Assembly: GCA_039105265.1 (NCBI GenBank) | Contig: JAPFFF010000037.1 | Location: forward strand, 1,446,036 to 1,510,035 | DNA length: 64,000 nt | Direction of reading: 5' to 3' | Source of the DNA: Tritrichomonas musculus | Lineage: Eukaryota > Parabasalia > Tritrichomonadida > Tritrichomonadidae | Shown: positions 49,234-59,457 of the stretch, one piece after another | How positions within the stretch are numbered: the stretch's first letter is position 1 | How the letters are laid out: every line of letters begins with the position of its first letter | Notes under the pieces: generated by a model | Told to the model about the DNA's origin: nothing | The model's input: only the letters and a program-made list of their open reading frames with translations | Databases searched by the model: none | Made by a program: the position numbers and the translations under genes

Positions 49234-49284
49234 ACAAAAATAAAAATGAAATGAAAATATTTAAATCATTCAAAAAGTGAGAAA

Positions 49285-49620
49285 ATGTCATTTGTACCAC
49301 TCAAAGGCTTTACTAACGACTATGAGATATTGAATAGGTACCCCTTTACTATAAGACGTAAGAGTAATCATTTTATATGCAAAGATGCAAAACATATTAA
49401 GGGGTATATACGTGTATGTCTAAATGGCGACTACTACTTGAAACATGTACTTATAGCAAGACAGTTCATACCTAATGATGACCCACAACATAAAATAGAG
49501 GTAGACCATATCAATAGGAATAGGGCTGACTACCATCTAAGCAACTTAAGATGGATAACCCCAACTGATAGTAACTATAACAGGGATATGCCCAAAATTA
49601 TAAATGCGAGGGCAGATTAA
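49285..49620 (+). CDS. HNH-type protein, array unit 1 (Maverick part)
   Basis: 111 residues: a NUMOD4-like lead (FVPLKGFTNDYEILNRYPFT) then an HNH core ending EVDHINRNRADYHLSNLRW. A short homologue of the protein at 33,383-33,988. Its 3' end overlaps the next, convergent ORF by 23 bp. Confidence 0.75.
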   Translation: MSFVPLKGFTNDYEILNRYPFTIRRKSNHFICKDAKHIKGYIRVCLNGDYYLKHVLIARQFIPNDDPQHKIEVDHINRNRADYHLSNLRWITPTDSNYNRDMPKIINARAD

Positions 49621-49849
49621 CTATATATAGTTCTAAGAACTCCAAAGCAAAGTGTTCAATTCGACCTAAAAAATCAACATCATTATCTATCCTCATTATT
49701 TGAAGATGTTCAGGTTTGAAATACTGAGCTGATAATTCTTTTATAGTCTTCATCAATTTTTTTCTTCTAGTTTCATCACTCTCTACATTATATTCATGGA
49801 TGTTCGATAGAATTCTAACGAGGATATACATACGGTCTGATTGAGACAT
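49598..49849 (-). CDS. small ORF, array unit 1 (Maverick part)
   Basis: 83 residues from the ATG at 49,849 (MSQSDRMYILVRILSNIHEY). The longer frame from a TTG is not used. Helical, unknown function. It starts back-to-back with the protease gene, with only 6-15 bp between the two start codons. Confidence 0.5.
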   Translation of the reverse strand: MSQSDRMYILVRILSNIHEYNVESDETRRKKLMKTIKELSAQYFKPEHLQIMRIDNDVDFLGRIEHFALEFLELYIVNLPSHL

Positions 49850-49864
49850 TTTATAATGATAAAA

Positions 49865-51412
49865 ATGACAAGTGATAAAGGCACACAAACTAAACCTAAC
49901 AATAAAATACAACTACTACAATGTACTTTTAAATTTCGACCTAAACTAGTTGATAGAGATGTTGCAAGATTAACAAGAGGTTTGGGTCAAACTATATGGA
50001 AGTTCTCTAATAATCAAATAAATCTACAAAAATTATATGAGACATATTTAAATACTAGTATAGCTTTTAAAGACGTACTTGAATTTGCTAATAGACTCAA
50101 GAGAGAGAGACCAAAAGCAAAATTTACAGGTTGTGTTTTTGCAATTAAGAAAAATCAAGATGATAAAGATGAACATGGACATTACATAACAGTATTAAAG
50201 CCATATCAATATACTCTCCAGGAATCAACAACAGGTATATTAACAGAGATAAAATTACATTATGATATTATCAACATAAGGATATCTCGAATGAAGACTG
50301 AGGAGGAAAAACAAGCAGCTAGAGAACTGAGAGAGCAGATGAAAGAAAGAACATTGAAAAGTGATAAGAAAGAATATAAAACTAGAGGTATTCAAACAGA
50401 TGATATACCAGAATTGGCTCCATTACCCAGACCTCCAACTTTAAATCGAAATGATTATCATCTTAACCTTAGGAAAATCGGTAGGAACCGACCCACAAAT
50501 GTTGAGCCACCAACAAGGGACCAAAATCAAAACAGAATTCAACTTTTACTTCAAAGTAGTACAAATTTAGACGAGGATGATAGACCTAAGAAAAAATCAA
50601 AACAACCTAAGACAAAATCAAAACGACCTCGTTCACCTTCACCTCCACCTCCACCACCTCCTCCTCCTTCATCACCACCTCCACAGTTTCCATCATCGCA
50701 TACCTCTCGAGGTACTAGTCCTCCTCCAAGAGAACCCCGTATGACACCACAGAAGACAGGAGAGTATACAGTAGACCAAAGACGTCATAAAATTCATGAT
50801 TGGAGGAGTTTAGTCAATGATGAAAATATAGAAGAAGATGTTATTGATGACTACTTGAAACTTCTATATAACAAAGGAAAGAGATTGAATAAACAACCTG
50901 GTCAAAATGAGGCAGAGTTTGATAAAAAGAAAATATTGGTTTTACCTACTGCATTTTATACCCTCCTTTCTAGAGCATATGAGACTAATGATATGGAAAA
51001 AATACATGAACTGATGAAAAGTCCTATCTCAGGTAAACAGTCATTTTCACATTTCGATAAAGTATTTGTCCCCATTTGTTCAGATGGAGAACATTGGGTT
51101 TTATGTATTGTTCGATATTCAAAGAAAATAATCGAATGCTATGACTCTGAGAATAAGTCAATGGCACCAGAGGTAAAGACACTTAATAAGTGGATCAATA
51201 TTTCAGGAACAGGTAAGTTAAAAGCAAAATATTATGATGTACCTAGTCAAAGGAATAACAAGGATTGTGGAGTGTTTCTAATGGAATCTTGTCGTACCTT
51301 TTTGCATGAAGGAAATGGTAAGTTTAAACAACGCAATATGCCAGATATTAGAAAGAGAATACTTCGAGAACTTCAAAACAATGAATTAGAAACAGATGTT
51401 GTATATAAATAA
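49865..51412 (+). CDS. Ulp1/adenain-type cysteine protease, array unit 1 (Maverick part)
   Basis: 515 residues from the ATG at 49,865 (49,856 is also possible). An N-terminal domain of about 190 residues, a Pro-rich linker (PPPPPPPPSSPPPQ) and a C-terminal C48-like protease region with His in GEHWVL, Asp in ECYDSEN and Cys in NNKDCGVF. In Mavericks such proteases are thought to process capsid proteins. Confidence 0.8.
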   Translation: MTSDKGTQTKPNNKIQLLQCTFKFRPKLVDRDVARLTRGLGQTIWKFSNNQINLQKLYETYLNTSIAFKDVLEFANRLKRERPKAKFTGCVFAIKKNQDDKDEHGHYITVLKPYQYTLQESTTGILTEIKLHYDIINIRISRMKTEEEKQAARELREQMKERTLKSDKKEYKTRGIQTDDIPELAPLPRPPTLNRNDYHLNLRKIGRNRPTNVEPPTRDQNQNRIQLLLQSSTNLDEDDRPKKKSKQPKTKSKRPRSPSPPPPPPPPPSSPPPQFPSSHTSRGTSPPPREPRMTPQKTGEYTVDQRRHKIHDWRSLVNDENIEEDVIDDYLKLLYNKGKRLNKQPGQNEAEFDKKKILVLPTAFYTLLSRAYETNDMEKIHELMKSPISGKQSFSHFDKVFVPICSDGEHWVLCIVRYSKKIIECYDSENKSMAPEVKTLNKWINISGTGKLKAKYYDVPSQRNNKDCGVFLMESCRTFLHEGNGKFKQRNMPDIRKRILRELQNNELETDVVYK

Positions 51413-51433
51413 AGACTTTTTATTCAACTCGAA

Positions 51434-52231
51434 ATGGAATTACCACCAAGTGTTAAAACTCTTTATCCTAATCGAGATAATATAGTTAATGATGGTAATA
51501 CACCTCTTCCAATCGAGCAAAGAATTGTTATCAAGTATTTCTTCCTGAAAGGATGGGGATACAAAAAAATTACAACAGAGTTAACAGATACATTAGAAGA
51601 TGACGCTCTTAGTATGTCAACAATCCAACGATGGGTCAACAGGTTCAAAAGTGGAGATTTATCATGCAATGATTTAGAACGCGAAGGAAGGCCAAATTTG
51701 GATATATCTGATACTATTTCAGCCATTTTGCAAGATGAACCTTATTCAACTGCAAAAAGTATTGCATCACGATTATGTTGCTCTGTTCCAACGGTTATTT
51801 TCAATTTAACCGATGTCCTTCATTTGAAAAGGTTTATCAGAAGATGGGTCCCTCATCAACTCACCCCGGAAAATAAGATCGAACGAGTTGAAAAATCAAG
51901 AGCACTTTTGAAAACATTGTACTCTTGTCAAGAAAATAATTTCATCTCACTAATAACCTTAGATGAATCATGGTTCTATTTTGATTATGAAACAAATGCT
52001 ATGTATGCACCATCAATTGAAAAAGTTCCACCAAGAGTTCTGAAAAAAATTGGTTCAAAAAAATGCATGATCACAATTGCTTTCAGTGGAGACCGTTTAA
52101 TATGTATTGATGCACTTCCAAAAGGGATCAAATTCAATCAAGAATATTTCATTACCAATATTCTTGATGAAATTTGCCAATTCATTCATCATGGAGATCA
52201 TAATATCCGAATTAAACAGTTCATTCAGTAG
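51434..52231 (+). CDS. chimeric ORF: short Maverick lead fused in frame to mariner transposase, units 1/2
   Basis: 265 residues. The first 27 (MELPPSVKTLYPNRDNIVND and on) belong to the Maverick ORF that follows the protease by 21 bp. From EQRIVIKY onward it is the shortened mariner transposase, in frame across the unit junction at 51,513/51,514. As with the first copy, only the first catalytic Asp is present, so a DNA-binding but not cutting product is the most that could be expected. Confidence 0.75.
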   Translation: MELPPSVKTLYPNRDNIVNDGNTPLPIEQRIVIKYFFLKGWGYKKITTELTDTLEDDALSMSTIQRWVNRFKSGDLSCNDLEREGRPNLDISDTISAILQDEPYSTAKSIASRLCCSVPTVIFNLTDVLHLKRFIRRWVPHQLTPENKIERVEKSRALLKTLYSCQENNFISLITLDESWFYFDYETNAMYAPSIEKVPPRVLKKIGSKKCMITIAFSGDRLICIDALPKGIKFNQEYFITNILDEICQFIHHGDHNIRIKQFIQ

Positions 52232-52372
52232 TATATACGAGTCGGTTTCCGTTGGGGCCACGCTACGCTTAAGCCCACACGTCAACACGAACTCGTGATA
52301 AAAATAAAAAATAAAAAAAAAAAAAAAAAAAAAAAAATAAAAAAAAAAAAATAAAAAAATTTTTTCTTCAAC

Positions 52373-52709
52373 TTGTTTTTTTCTTGAAGTACTACTAGGG
52401 ACCTAAACAACTACCTCGGGTCCCCACTACTACTAGGGACCTAAACAACTACCTCGGGTCCCCACTACTTGTTTTTTCTTGAAGTACTACTAGGGACCTA
52501 AACAACTACCTCGGGTCCCCACTACTTGTTTTTTCTTGAAGTACTACTAGGGACCTAAACAACTACCTCGGGTCCCCACTACTTGTTTTTTCTTGAAGTA
52601 CTACTAGGGACCTAAACAACTACCTCGGGTCCCCACTACTACTAGGGACCTAAACAACTACCTCGGGTCCCCACTACTACTAGGGACCTAAACAACTACC
52701 TCGGGTCCC
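52373..52709. repeat. hairpin minisatellite, unit 2
   Basis: Same seven-copy 2+1+1+3 pattern as in unit 1. The foldable segment and A-rich tract precede it at 52,232-52,372. Confidence 0.9.
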
Positions 52710-52958
52710 TCATAGTCTATTTTGATGTTCAGCTATAGAGATACGTGCACCAATTGACTTCAATAATAACTTAGCTTTTTCAATGTCTTCAAAGAGTTCT
52801 TTGTATGACTTGATTATATTTATCATTATTTCGAATTGACTAGCTATTTTATTATCATCTTCATTCATACATTTTCCAAATATCTTGTCTTTAATAACTT
52901 TAAATCTTGCATATAGAGCTTCTGCGTCATTATTCAGTCCGTTAATAGCGCTATTCAT
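52710..52958 (-). CDS. small helical ORF, array unit 2
   Basis: Identical to 48,698-48,946. Confidence 0.5.
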   Translation of the reverse strand: MNSAINGLNNDAEALYARFKVIKDKIFGKCMNEDDNKIASQFEIMINIIKSYKELFEDIEKAKLLLKSIGARISIAEHQNRL

Positions 52959-52999
52959 TTAAGACAAAAATAAAAAAAATAACAATAAAATAAAAGAAG

Positions 53000-53245
53000 T
53001 TAAATTTTACTAAGTAGTTCGTCTATATGAGGTAGTTCAGTTTTTTCAGTTTGAACACCTACATCTAGAAGTTCTTCTTTCTCTTCTTCTTCTTTCTCTT
53101 GATGTTCATAATAGTTTTTATACAAGTTTACTCGCTTTTTTTTCTTTGGAAACTTGATAACGTTTTTTTCTTTGTCATCGAGAGGATAATAAAGAGGTCC
53201 TTTATCATCAATTCCTTCAACAATGATTGTCCCCCACTTGCTCAT
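53000..53245 (-). CDS. small acidic/basic ORF, array unit 2
   Basis: Identical to 48,988-49,233. Confidence 0.5.
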   Translation of the reverse strand: MSKWGTIIVEGIDDKGPLYYPLDDKEKNVIKFPKKKKRVNLYKNYYEHQEKEEEEKEELLDVGVQTEKTELPHIDELLSKI

Positions 53246-53296
53246 ACAAAAATAAAAATGAAATGAAAATATTTAAATCATTCAAAAAGTGAGAAA

Positions 53297-53632
53297 ATGT
53301 CATTTGTACCACTCAAAGGCTTTACTAACGACTATGAGATATTGAATAGGTACCCCTTTACTATAAGACGTAAGAGTAATCATTTTATATGCAAAGATGC
53401 AAAACATATTAAGGGGTATATACGTGTATGTCTAAATGGCGACTACTACTTGAAACATGTACTTATAGCAAGACAGTTCATACCTAATGATGACCCACAA
53501 CATAAAATAGAGGTAGACCATATCAATAGGAATAGGGCTGACTACCATCTAAGCAACTTAAGATGGATAACCCCAACTGATAGTAACTATAACAGGGATA
53601 TGCCCAAAATTATAAATGCGAGGGCAGATTAA
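53297..53632 (+). CDS. HNH-type protein, array unit 2
   Basis: Identical to 49,285-49,620. Confidence 0.75.
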   Translation: MSFVPLKGFTNDYEILNRYPFTIRRKSNHFICKDAKHIKGYIRVCLNGDYYLKHVLIARQFIPNDDPQHKIEVDHINRNRADYHLSNLRWITPTDSNYNRDMPKIINARAD

Positions 53633-53861
53633 CTATATATAGTTCTAAGAACTCCAAAGCAAAGTGTTCAATTCGACCTAAAAAATCAACATCATTATCT
53701 ATCCTCATTATTTGAAGATGTTCAGGTTTGAAATACTGAGCTGATAATTCTTTTATAGTCTTCATCAATTTTTTTCTTCTAGTTTCATCACTCTCTACAT
53801 TATATTCATGGATGTTCGATAGAATTCTAACGAGGATATACATACGGTCTGATTGAGACAT
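53610..53861 (-). CDS. small ORF, array unit 2
   Basis: Identical to 49,598-49,849. Confidence 0.5.
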   Translation of the reverse strand: MSQSDRMYILVRILSNIHEYNVESDETRRKKLMKTIKELSAQYFKPEHLQIMRIDNDVDFLGRIEHFALEFLELYIVNLPSHL

Positions 53862-53876
53862 TTTATAATGATAAAA

Positions 53877-55424
53877 ATGACAAGTGATAAAGGCACACAA
53901 ACTAAACCTAACAATAAAATACAACTACTACAATGTACTTTTAAATTTCGACCTAAACTAGTTGATAGAGATGTTGCAAGATTAACAAGAGGTTTGGGTC
54001 AAACTATATGGAAGTTCTCTAATAATCAAATAAATCTACAAAAATTATATGAGACATATTTAAATACTAGTATAGCTTTTAAAGACGTACTTGAATTTGC
54101 TAATAGACTCAAGAGAGAGAGACCAAAAGCAAAATTTACAGGTTGTGTTTTTGCAATTAAGAAAAATCAAGATGATAAAGATGAACATGGACATTACATA
54201 ACAGTATTAAAGCCATATCAATATACTCTCCAGGAATCAACAACAGGTATATTAACAGAGATAAAATTACATTATGATATTATCAACATAAGGATATCTC
54301 GAATGAAGACTGAGGAGGAAAAACAAGCAGCTAGAGAACTGAGAGAGCAGATGAAAGAAAGAACATTGAAAAGTGATAAGAAAGAATATAAAACTAGAGG
54401 TATTCAAACAGATGATATACCAGAATTGGCTCCATTACCCAGACCTCCAACTTTAAATCGAAATGATTATCATCTTAACCTTAGGAAAATCGGTAGGAAC
54501 CGACCCACAAATGTTGAGCCACCAACAAGGGACCAAAATCAAAACAGAATTCAACTTTTACTTCAAAGTAGTACAAATTTAGACGAGGATGATAGACCTA
54601 AGAAAAAATCAAAACAACCTAAGACAAAATCAAAACGACCTCGTTCACCTTCACCTCCACCTCCACCACCTCCTCCTCCTTCATCACCACCTCCACAGTT
54701 TCCATCATCGCATACCTCTCGAGGTACTAGTCCTCCTCCAAGAGAACCCCGTATGACACCACAGAAGACAGGAGAGTATACAGTAGACCAAAGACGTCAT
54801 AAAATTCATGATTGGAGGAGTTTAGTCAATGATGAAAATATAGAAGAAGATGTTATTGATGACTACTTGAAACTTCTATATAACAAAGGAAAGAGATTGA
54901 ATAAACAACCTGGTCAAAATGAGGCAGAGTTTGATAAAAAGAAAATATTGGTTTTACCTACTGCATTTTATACCCTCCTTTCTAGAGCATATGAGACTAA
55001 TGATATGGAAAAAATACATGAACTGATGAAAAGTCCTATCTCAGGTAAACAGTCATTTTCACATTTCGATAAAGTATTTGTCCCCATTTGTTCAGATGGA
55101 GAACATTGGGTTTTATGTATTGTTCGATATTCAAAGAAAATAATCGAATGCTATGACTCTGAGAATAAGTCAATGGCACCAGAGGTAAAGACACTTAATA
55201 AGTGGATCAATATTTCAGGAACAGGTAAGTTAAAAGCAAAATATTATGATGTACCTAGTCAAAGGAATAACAAGGATTGTGGAGTGTTTCTAATGGAATC
55301 TTGTCGTACCTTTTTGCATGAAGGAAATGGTAAGTTTAAACAACGCAATATGCCAGATATTAGAAAGAGAATACTTCGAGAACTTCAAAACAATGAATTA
55401 GAAACAGATGTTGTATATAAATAA
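53877..55424 (+). CDS. Ulp1/adenain-type protease, array unit 2
   Basis: Identical to 49,865-51,412. Confidence 0.8.
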   Translation: MTSDKGTQTKPNNKIQLLQCTFKFRPKLVDRDVARLTRGLGQTIWKFSNNQINLQKLYETYLNTSIAFKDVLEFANRLKRERPKAKFTGCVFAIKKNQDDKDEHGHYITVLKPYQYTLQESTTGILTEIKLHYDIINIRISRMKTEEEKQAARELREQMKERTLKSDKKEYKTRGIQTDDIPELAPLPRPPTLNRNDYHLNLRKIGRNRPTNVEPPTRDQNQNRIQLLLQSSTNLDEDDRPKKKSKQPKTKSKRPRSPSPPPPPPPPPSSPPPQFPSSHTSRGTSPPPREPRMTPQKTGEYTVDQRRHKIHDWRSLVNDENIEEDVIDDYLKLLYNKGKRLNKQPGQNEAEFDKKKILVLPTAFYTLLSRAYETNDMEKIHELMKSPISGKQSFSHFDKVFVPICSDGEHWVLCIVRYSKKIIECYDSENKSMAPEVKTLNKWINISGTGKLKAKYYDVPSQRNNKDCGVFLMESCRTFLHEGNGKFKQRNMPDIRKRILRELQNNELETDVVYK

Positions 55425-55445
55425 AGACTTTTTATTCAACTCGAA

Positions 55446-56243
55446 ATGGAATTACCACCAAGTGTTAAAACTCTTTATCCTAATCGAGATAATATAGTTA
55501 ATGATGGTAATACACCTCTTCCAATCGAGCAAAGAATTGTTATCAAGTATTTCTTCCTGAAAGGATGGGGATACAAAAAAATTACAACAGAGTTAACAGA
55601 TACATTAGAAGATGACGCTCTTAGTATGTCAACAATCCAACGATGGGTCAACAGGTTCAAAAGTGGAGATTTATCATGCAATGATTTAGAACGCGAAGGA
55701 AGGCCAAATTTGGATATATCTGATACTATTTCAGCCATTTTGCAAGATGAACCTTATTCAACTGCAAAAAGTATTGCATCACGATTATGTTGCTCTGTTC
55801 CAACGGTTATTTTCAATTTAACCGATGTCCTTCATTTGAAAAGGTTTATCAGAAGATGGGTCCCTCATCAACTCACCCCGGAAAATAAGATCGAACGAGT
55901 TGAAAAATCAAGAGCACTTTTGAAAACATTGTACTCTTGTCAAGAAAATAATTTCATCTCACTAATAACCTTAGATGAATCATGGTTCTATTTTGATTAT
56001 GAAACAAATGCTATGTATGCACCATCAATTGAAAAAGTTCCACCAAGAGTTCTGAAAAAAATTGGTTCAAAAAAATGCATGATCACAATTGCTTTCAGTG
56101 GAGACCGTTTAATATGTATTGATGCACTTCCAAAAGGGATCAAATTCAATCAAGAATATTTCATTACCAATATTCTTGATGAAATTTGCCAATTCATTCA
56201 TCATGGAGATCATAATATCCGAATTAAACAGTTCATTCAGTAG
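55446..56243 (+). CDS. chimeric Maverick-mariner ORF, units 2/3
   Basis: Identical to 51,434-52,231; crosses the junction at 55,525/55,526. Confidence 0.75.
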   Translation: MELPPSVKTLYPNRDNIVNDGNTPLPIEQRIVIKYFFLKGWGYKKITTELTDTLEDDALSMSTIQRWVNRFKSGDLSCNDLEREGRPNLDISDTISAILQDEPYSTAKSIASRLCCSVPTVIFNLTDVLHLKRFIRRWVPHQLTPENKIERVEKSRALLKTLYSCQENNFISLITLDESWFYFDYETNAMYAPSIEKVPPRVLKKIGSKKCMITIAFSGDRLICIDALPKGIKFNQEYFITNILDEICQFIHHGDHNIRIKQFIQ

Positions 56244-56384
56244 TATATACGAGTCGGTTTCCGTTGGGGCCACGCTACGCTTAAGCCCACACGTCAACAC
56301 GAACTCGTGATAAAAATAAAAAATAAAAAAAAAAAAAAAAAAAAAAAAATAAAAAAAAAAAAATAAAAAAATTTTTTCTTCAAC

Positions 56385-56721
56385 TTGTTTTTTTCTTGAA
56401 GTACTACTAGGGACCTAAACAACTACCTCGGGTCCCCACTACTACTAGGGACCTAAACAACTACCTCGGGTCCCCACTACTTGTTTTTTCTTGAAGTACT
56501 ACTAGGGACCTAAACAACTACCTCGGGTCCCCACTACTTGTTTTTTCTTGAAGTACTACTAGGGACCTAAACAACTACCTCGGGTCCCCACTACTTGTTT
56601 TTTCTTGAAGTACTACTAGGGACCTAAACAACTACCTCGGGTCCCCACTACTACTAGGGACCTAAACAACTACCTCGGGTCCCCACTACTACTAGGGACC
56701 TAAACAACTACCTCGGGTCCC
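56385..56721. repeat. hairpin minisatellite, unit 3
   Basis: Same seven copies as in unit 1, preceded by the foldable segment and A-rich tract. Confidence 0.9.
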
Positions 56722-56970
56722 TCATAGTCTATTTTGATGTTCAGCTATAGAGATACGTGCACCAATTGACTTCAATAATAACTTAGCTTTTTCAATGTCT
56801 TCAAAGAGTTCTTTGTATGACTTGATTATATTTATCATTATTTCGAATTGACTAGCTATTTTATTATCATCTTCATTCATACATTTTCCAAATATCTTGT
56901 CTTTAATAACTTTAAATCTTGCATATAGAGCTTCTGCGTCATTATTCAGTCCGTTAATAGCGCTATTCAT
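56722..56970 (-). CDS. small helical ORF, array unit 3
   Basis: Identical to 48,698-48,946. Confidence 0.5.
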   Translation of the reverse strand: MNSAINGLNNDAEALYARFKVIKDKIFGKCMNEDDNKIASQFEIMINIIKSYKELFEDIEKAKLLLKSIGARISIAEHQNRL

Positions 56971-57011
56971 TTAAGACAAAAATAAAAAAAATAACAATAA
57001 AATAAAAGAAG

Positions 57012-57257
57012 TTAAATTTTACTAAGTAGTTCGTCTATATGAGGTAGTTCAGTTTTTTCAGTTTGAACACCTACATCTAGAAGTTCTTCTTTCTCTTCTT
57101 CTTCTTTCTCTTGATGTTCATAATAGTTTTTATACAAGTTTACTCGCTTTTTTTTCTTTGGAAACTTGATAACGTTTTTTTCTTTGTCATCGAGAGGATA
57201 ATAAAGAGGTCCTTTATCATCAATTCCTTCAACAATGATTGTCCCCCACTTGCTCAT
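57012..57257 (-). CDS. small acidic/basic ORF, array unit 3
   Basis: Identical to 48,988-49,233. Confidence 0.5.
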   Translation of the reverse strand: MSKWGTIIVEGIDDKGPLYYPLDDKEKNVIKFPKKKKRVNLYKNYYEHQEKEEEEKEELLDVGVQTEKTELPHIDELLSKI

Positions 57258-57308
57258 ACAAAAATAAAAATGAAATGAAAATATTTAAATCATTCAAAAA
57301 GTGAGAAA

Positions 57309-57644
57309 ATGTCATTTGTACCACTCAAAGGCTTTACTAACGACTATGAGATATTGAATAGGTACCCCTTTACTATAAGACGTAAGAGTAATCATTTTAT
57401 ATGCAAAGATGCAAAACATATTAAGGGGTATATACGTGTATGTCTAAATGGCGACTACTACTTGAAACATGTACTTATAGCAAGACAGTTCATACCTAAT
57501 GATGACCCACAACATAAAATAGAGGTAGACCATATCAATAGGAATAGGGCTGACTACCATCTAAGCAACTTAAGATGGATAACCCCAACTGATAGTAACT
57601 ATAACAGGGATATGCCCAAAATTATAAATGCGAGGGCAGATTAA
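57309..57644 (+). CDS. HNH-type protein, array unit 3
   Basis: Identical to 49,285-49,620. Confidence 0.75.
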   Translation: MSFVPLKGFTNDYEILNRYPFTIRRKSNHFICKDAKHIKGYIRVCLNGDYYLKHVLIARQFIPNDDPQHKIEVDHINRNRADYHLSNLRWITPTDSNYNRDMPKIINARAD

Positions 57645-57873
57645 CTATATATAGTTCTAAGAACTCCAAAGCAAAGTGTTCAATTCGACCTAAAAAATCA
57701 ACATCATTATCTATCCTCATTATTTGAAGATGTTCAGGTTTGAAATACTGAGCTGATAATTCTTTTATAGTCTTCATCAATTTTTTTCTTCTAGTTTCAT
57801 CACTCTCTACATTATATTCATGGATGTTCGATAGAATTCTAACGAGGATATACATACGGTCTGATTGAGACAT
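57622..57873 (-). CDS. small ORF, array unit 3
   Basis: Identical to 49,598-49,849. Confidence 0.5.
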   Translation of the reverse strand: MSQSDRMYILVRILSNIHEYNVESDETRRKKLMKTIKELSAQYFKPEHLQIMRIDNDVDFLGRIEHFALEFLELYIVNLPSHL

Positions 57874-57888
57874 TTTATAATGATAAAA

Positions 57889-59436
57889 ATGACAAGTGAT
57901 AAAGGCACACAAACTAAACCTAACAATAAAATACAACTACTACAATGTACTTTTAAATTTCGACCTAAACTAGTTGATAGAGATGTTGCAAGATTAACAA
58001 GAGGTTTGGGTCAAACTATATGGAAGTTCTCTAATAATCAAATAAATCTACAAAAATTATATGAGACATATTTAAATACTAGTATAGCTTTTAAAGACGT
58101 ACTTGAATTTGCTAATAGACTCAAGAGAGAGAGACCAAAAGCAAAATTTACAGGTTGTGTTTTTGCAATTAAGAAAAATCAAGATGATAAAGATGAACAT
58201 GGACATTACATAACAGTATTAAAGCCATATCAATATACTCTCCAGGAATCAACAACAGGTATATTAACAGAGATAAAATTACATTATGATATTATCAACA
58301 TAAGGATATCTCGAATGAAGACTGAGGAGGAAAAACAAGCAGCTAGAGAACTGAGAGAGCAGATGAAAGAAAGAACATTGAAAAGTGATAAGAAAGAATA
58401 TAAAACTAGAGGTATTCAAACAGATGATATACCAGAATTGGCTCCATTACCCAGACCTCCAACTTTAAATCGAAATGATTATCATCTTAACCTTAGGAAA
58501 ATCGGTAGGAACCGACCCACAAATGTTGAGCCACCAACAAGGGACCAAAATCAAAACAGAATTCAACTTTTACTTCAAAGTAGTACAAATTTAGACGAGG
58601 ATGATAGACCTAAGAAAAAATCAAAACAACCTAAGACAAAATCAAAACGACCTCGTTCACCTTCACCTCCACCTCCACCACCTCCTCCTCCTTCATCACC
58701 ACCTCCACAGTTTCCATCATCGCATACCTCTCGAGGTACTAGTCCTCCTCCAAGAGAACCCCGTATGACACCACAGAAGACAGGAGAGTATACAGTAGAC
58801 CAAAGACGTCATAAAATTCATGATTGGAGGAGTTTAGTCAATGATGAAAATATAGAAGAAGATGTTATTGATGACTACTTGAAACTTCTATATAACAAAG
58901 GAAAGAGATTGAATAAACAACCTGGTCAAAATGAGGCAGAGTTTGATAAAAAGAAAATATTGGTTTTACCTACTGCATTTTATACCCTCCTTTCTAGAGC
59001 ATATGAGACTAATGATATGGAAAAAATACATGAACTGATGAAAAGTCCTATCTCAGGTAAACAGTCATTTTCACATTTCGATAAAGTATTTGTCCCCATT
59101 TGTTCAGATGGAGAACATTGGGTTTTATGTATTGTTCGATATTCAAAGAAAATAATCGAATGCTATGACTCTGAGAATAAGTCAATGGCACCAGAGGTAA
59201 AGACACTTAATAAGTGGATCAATATTTCAGGAACAGGTAAGTTAAAAGCAAAATATTATGATGTACCTAGTCAAAGGAATAACAAGGATTGTGGAGTGTT
59301 TCTAATGGAATCTTGTCGTACCTTTTTGCATGAAGGAAATGGTAAGTTTAAACAACGCAATATGCCAGATATTAGAAAGAGAATACTTCGAGAACTTCAA
59401 AACAATGAATTAGAAACAGATGTTGTATATAAATAA
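57889..59436 (+). CDS. Ulp1/adenain-type protease, array unit 3
   Basis: Identical to 49,865-51,412. Confidence 0.8.
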   Translation: MTSDKGTQTKPNNKIQLLQCTFKFRPKLVDRDVARLTRGLGQTIWKFSNNQINLQKLYETYLNTSIAFKDVLEFANRLKRERPKAKFTGCVFAIKKNQDDKDEHGHYITVLKPYQYTLQESTTGILTEIKLHYDIINIRISRMKTEEEKQAARELREQMKERTLKSDKKEYKTRGIQTDDIPELAPLPRPPTLNRNDYHLNLRKIGRNRPTNVEPPTRDQNQNRIQLLLQSSTNLDEDDRPKKKSKQPKTKSKRPRSPSPPPPPPPPPSSPPPQFPSSHTSRGTSPPPREPRMTPQKTGEYTVDQRRHKIHDWRSLVNDENIEEDVIDDYLKLLYNKGKRLNKQPGQNEAEFDKKKILVLPTAFYTLLSRAYETNDMEKIHELMKSPISGKQSFSHFDKVFVPICSDGEHWVLCIVRYSKKIIECYDSENKSMAPEVKTLNKWINISGTGKLKAKYYDVPSQRNNKDCGVFLMESCRTFLHEGNGKFKQRNMPDIRKRILRELQNNELETDVVYK

Positions 59437-59457
59437 AGACTTTTTATTCAACTCGAA

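Noticed and set aside
49841-49864. Upstream TTG start of the array protease frame
   Set aside because: ATG codons lie 15 and 24 bases further in, and the TTG would overlap the divergent gene's start.
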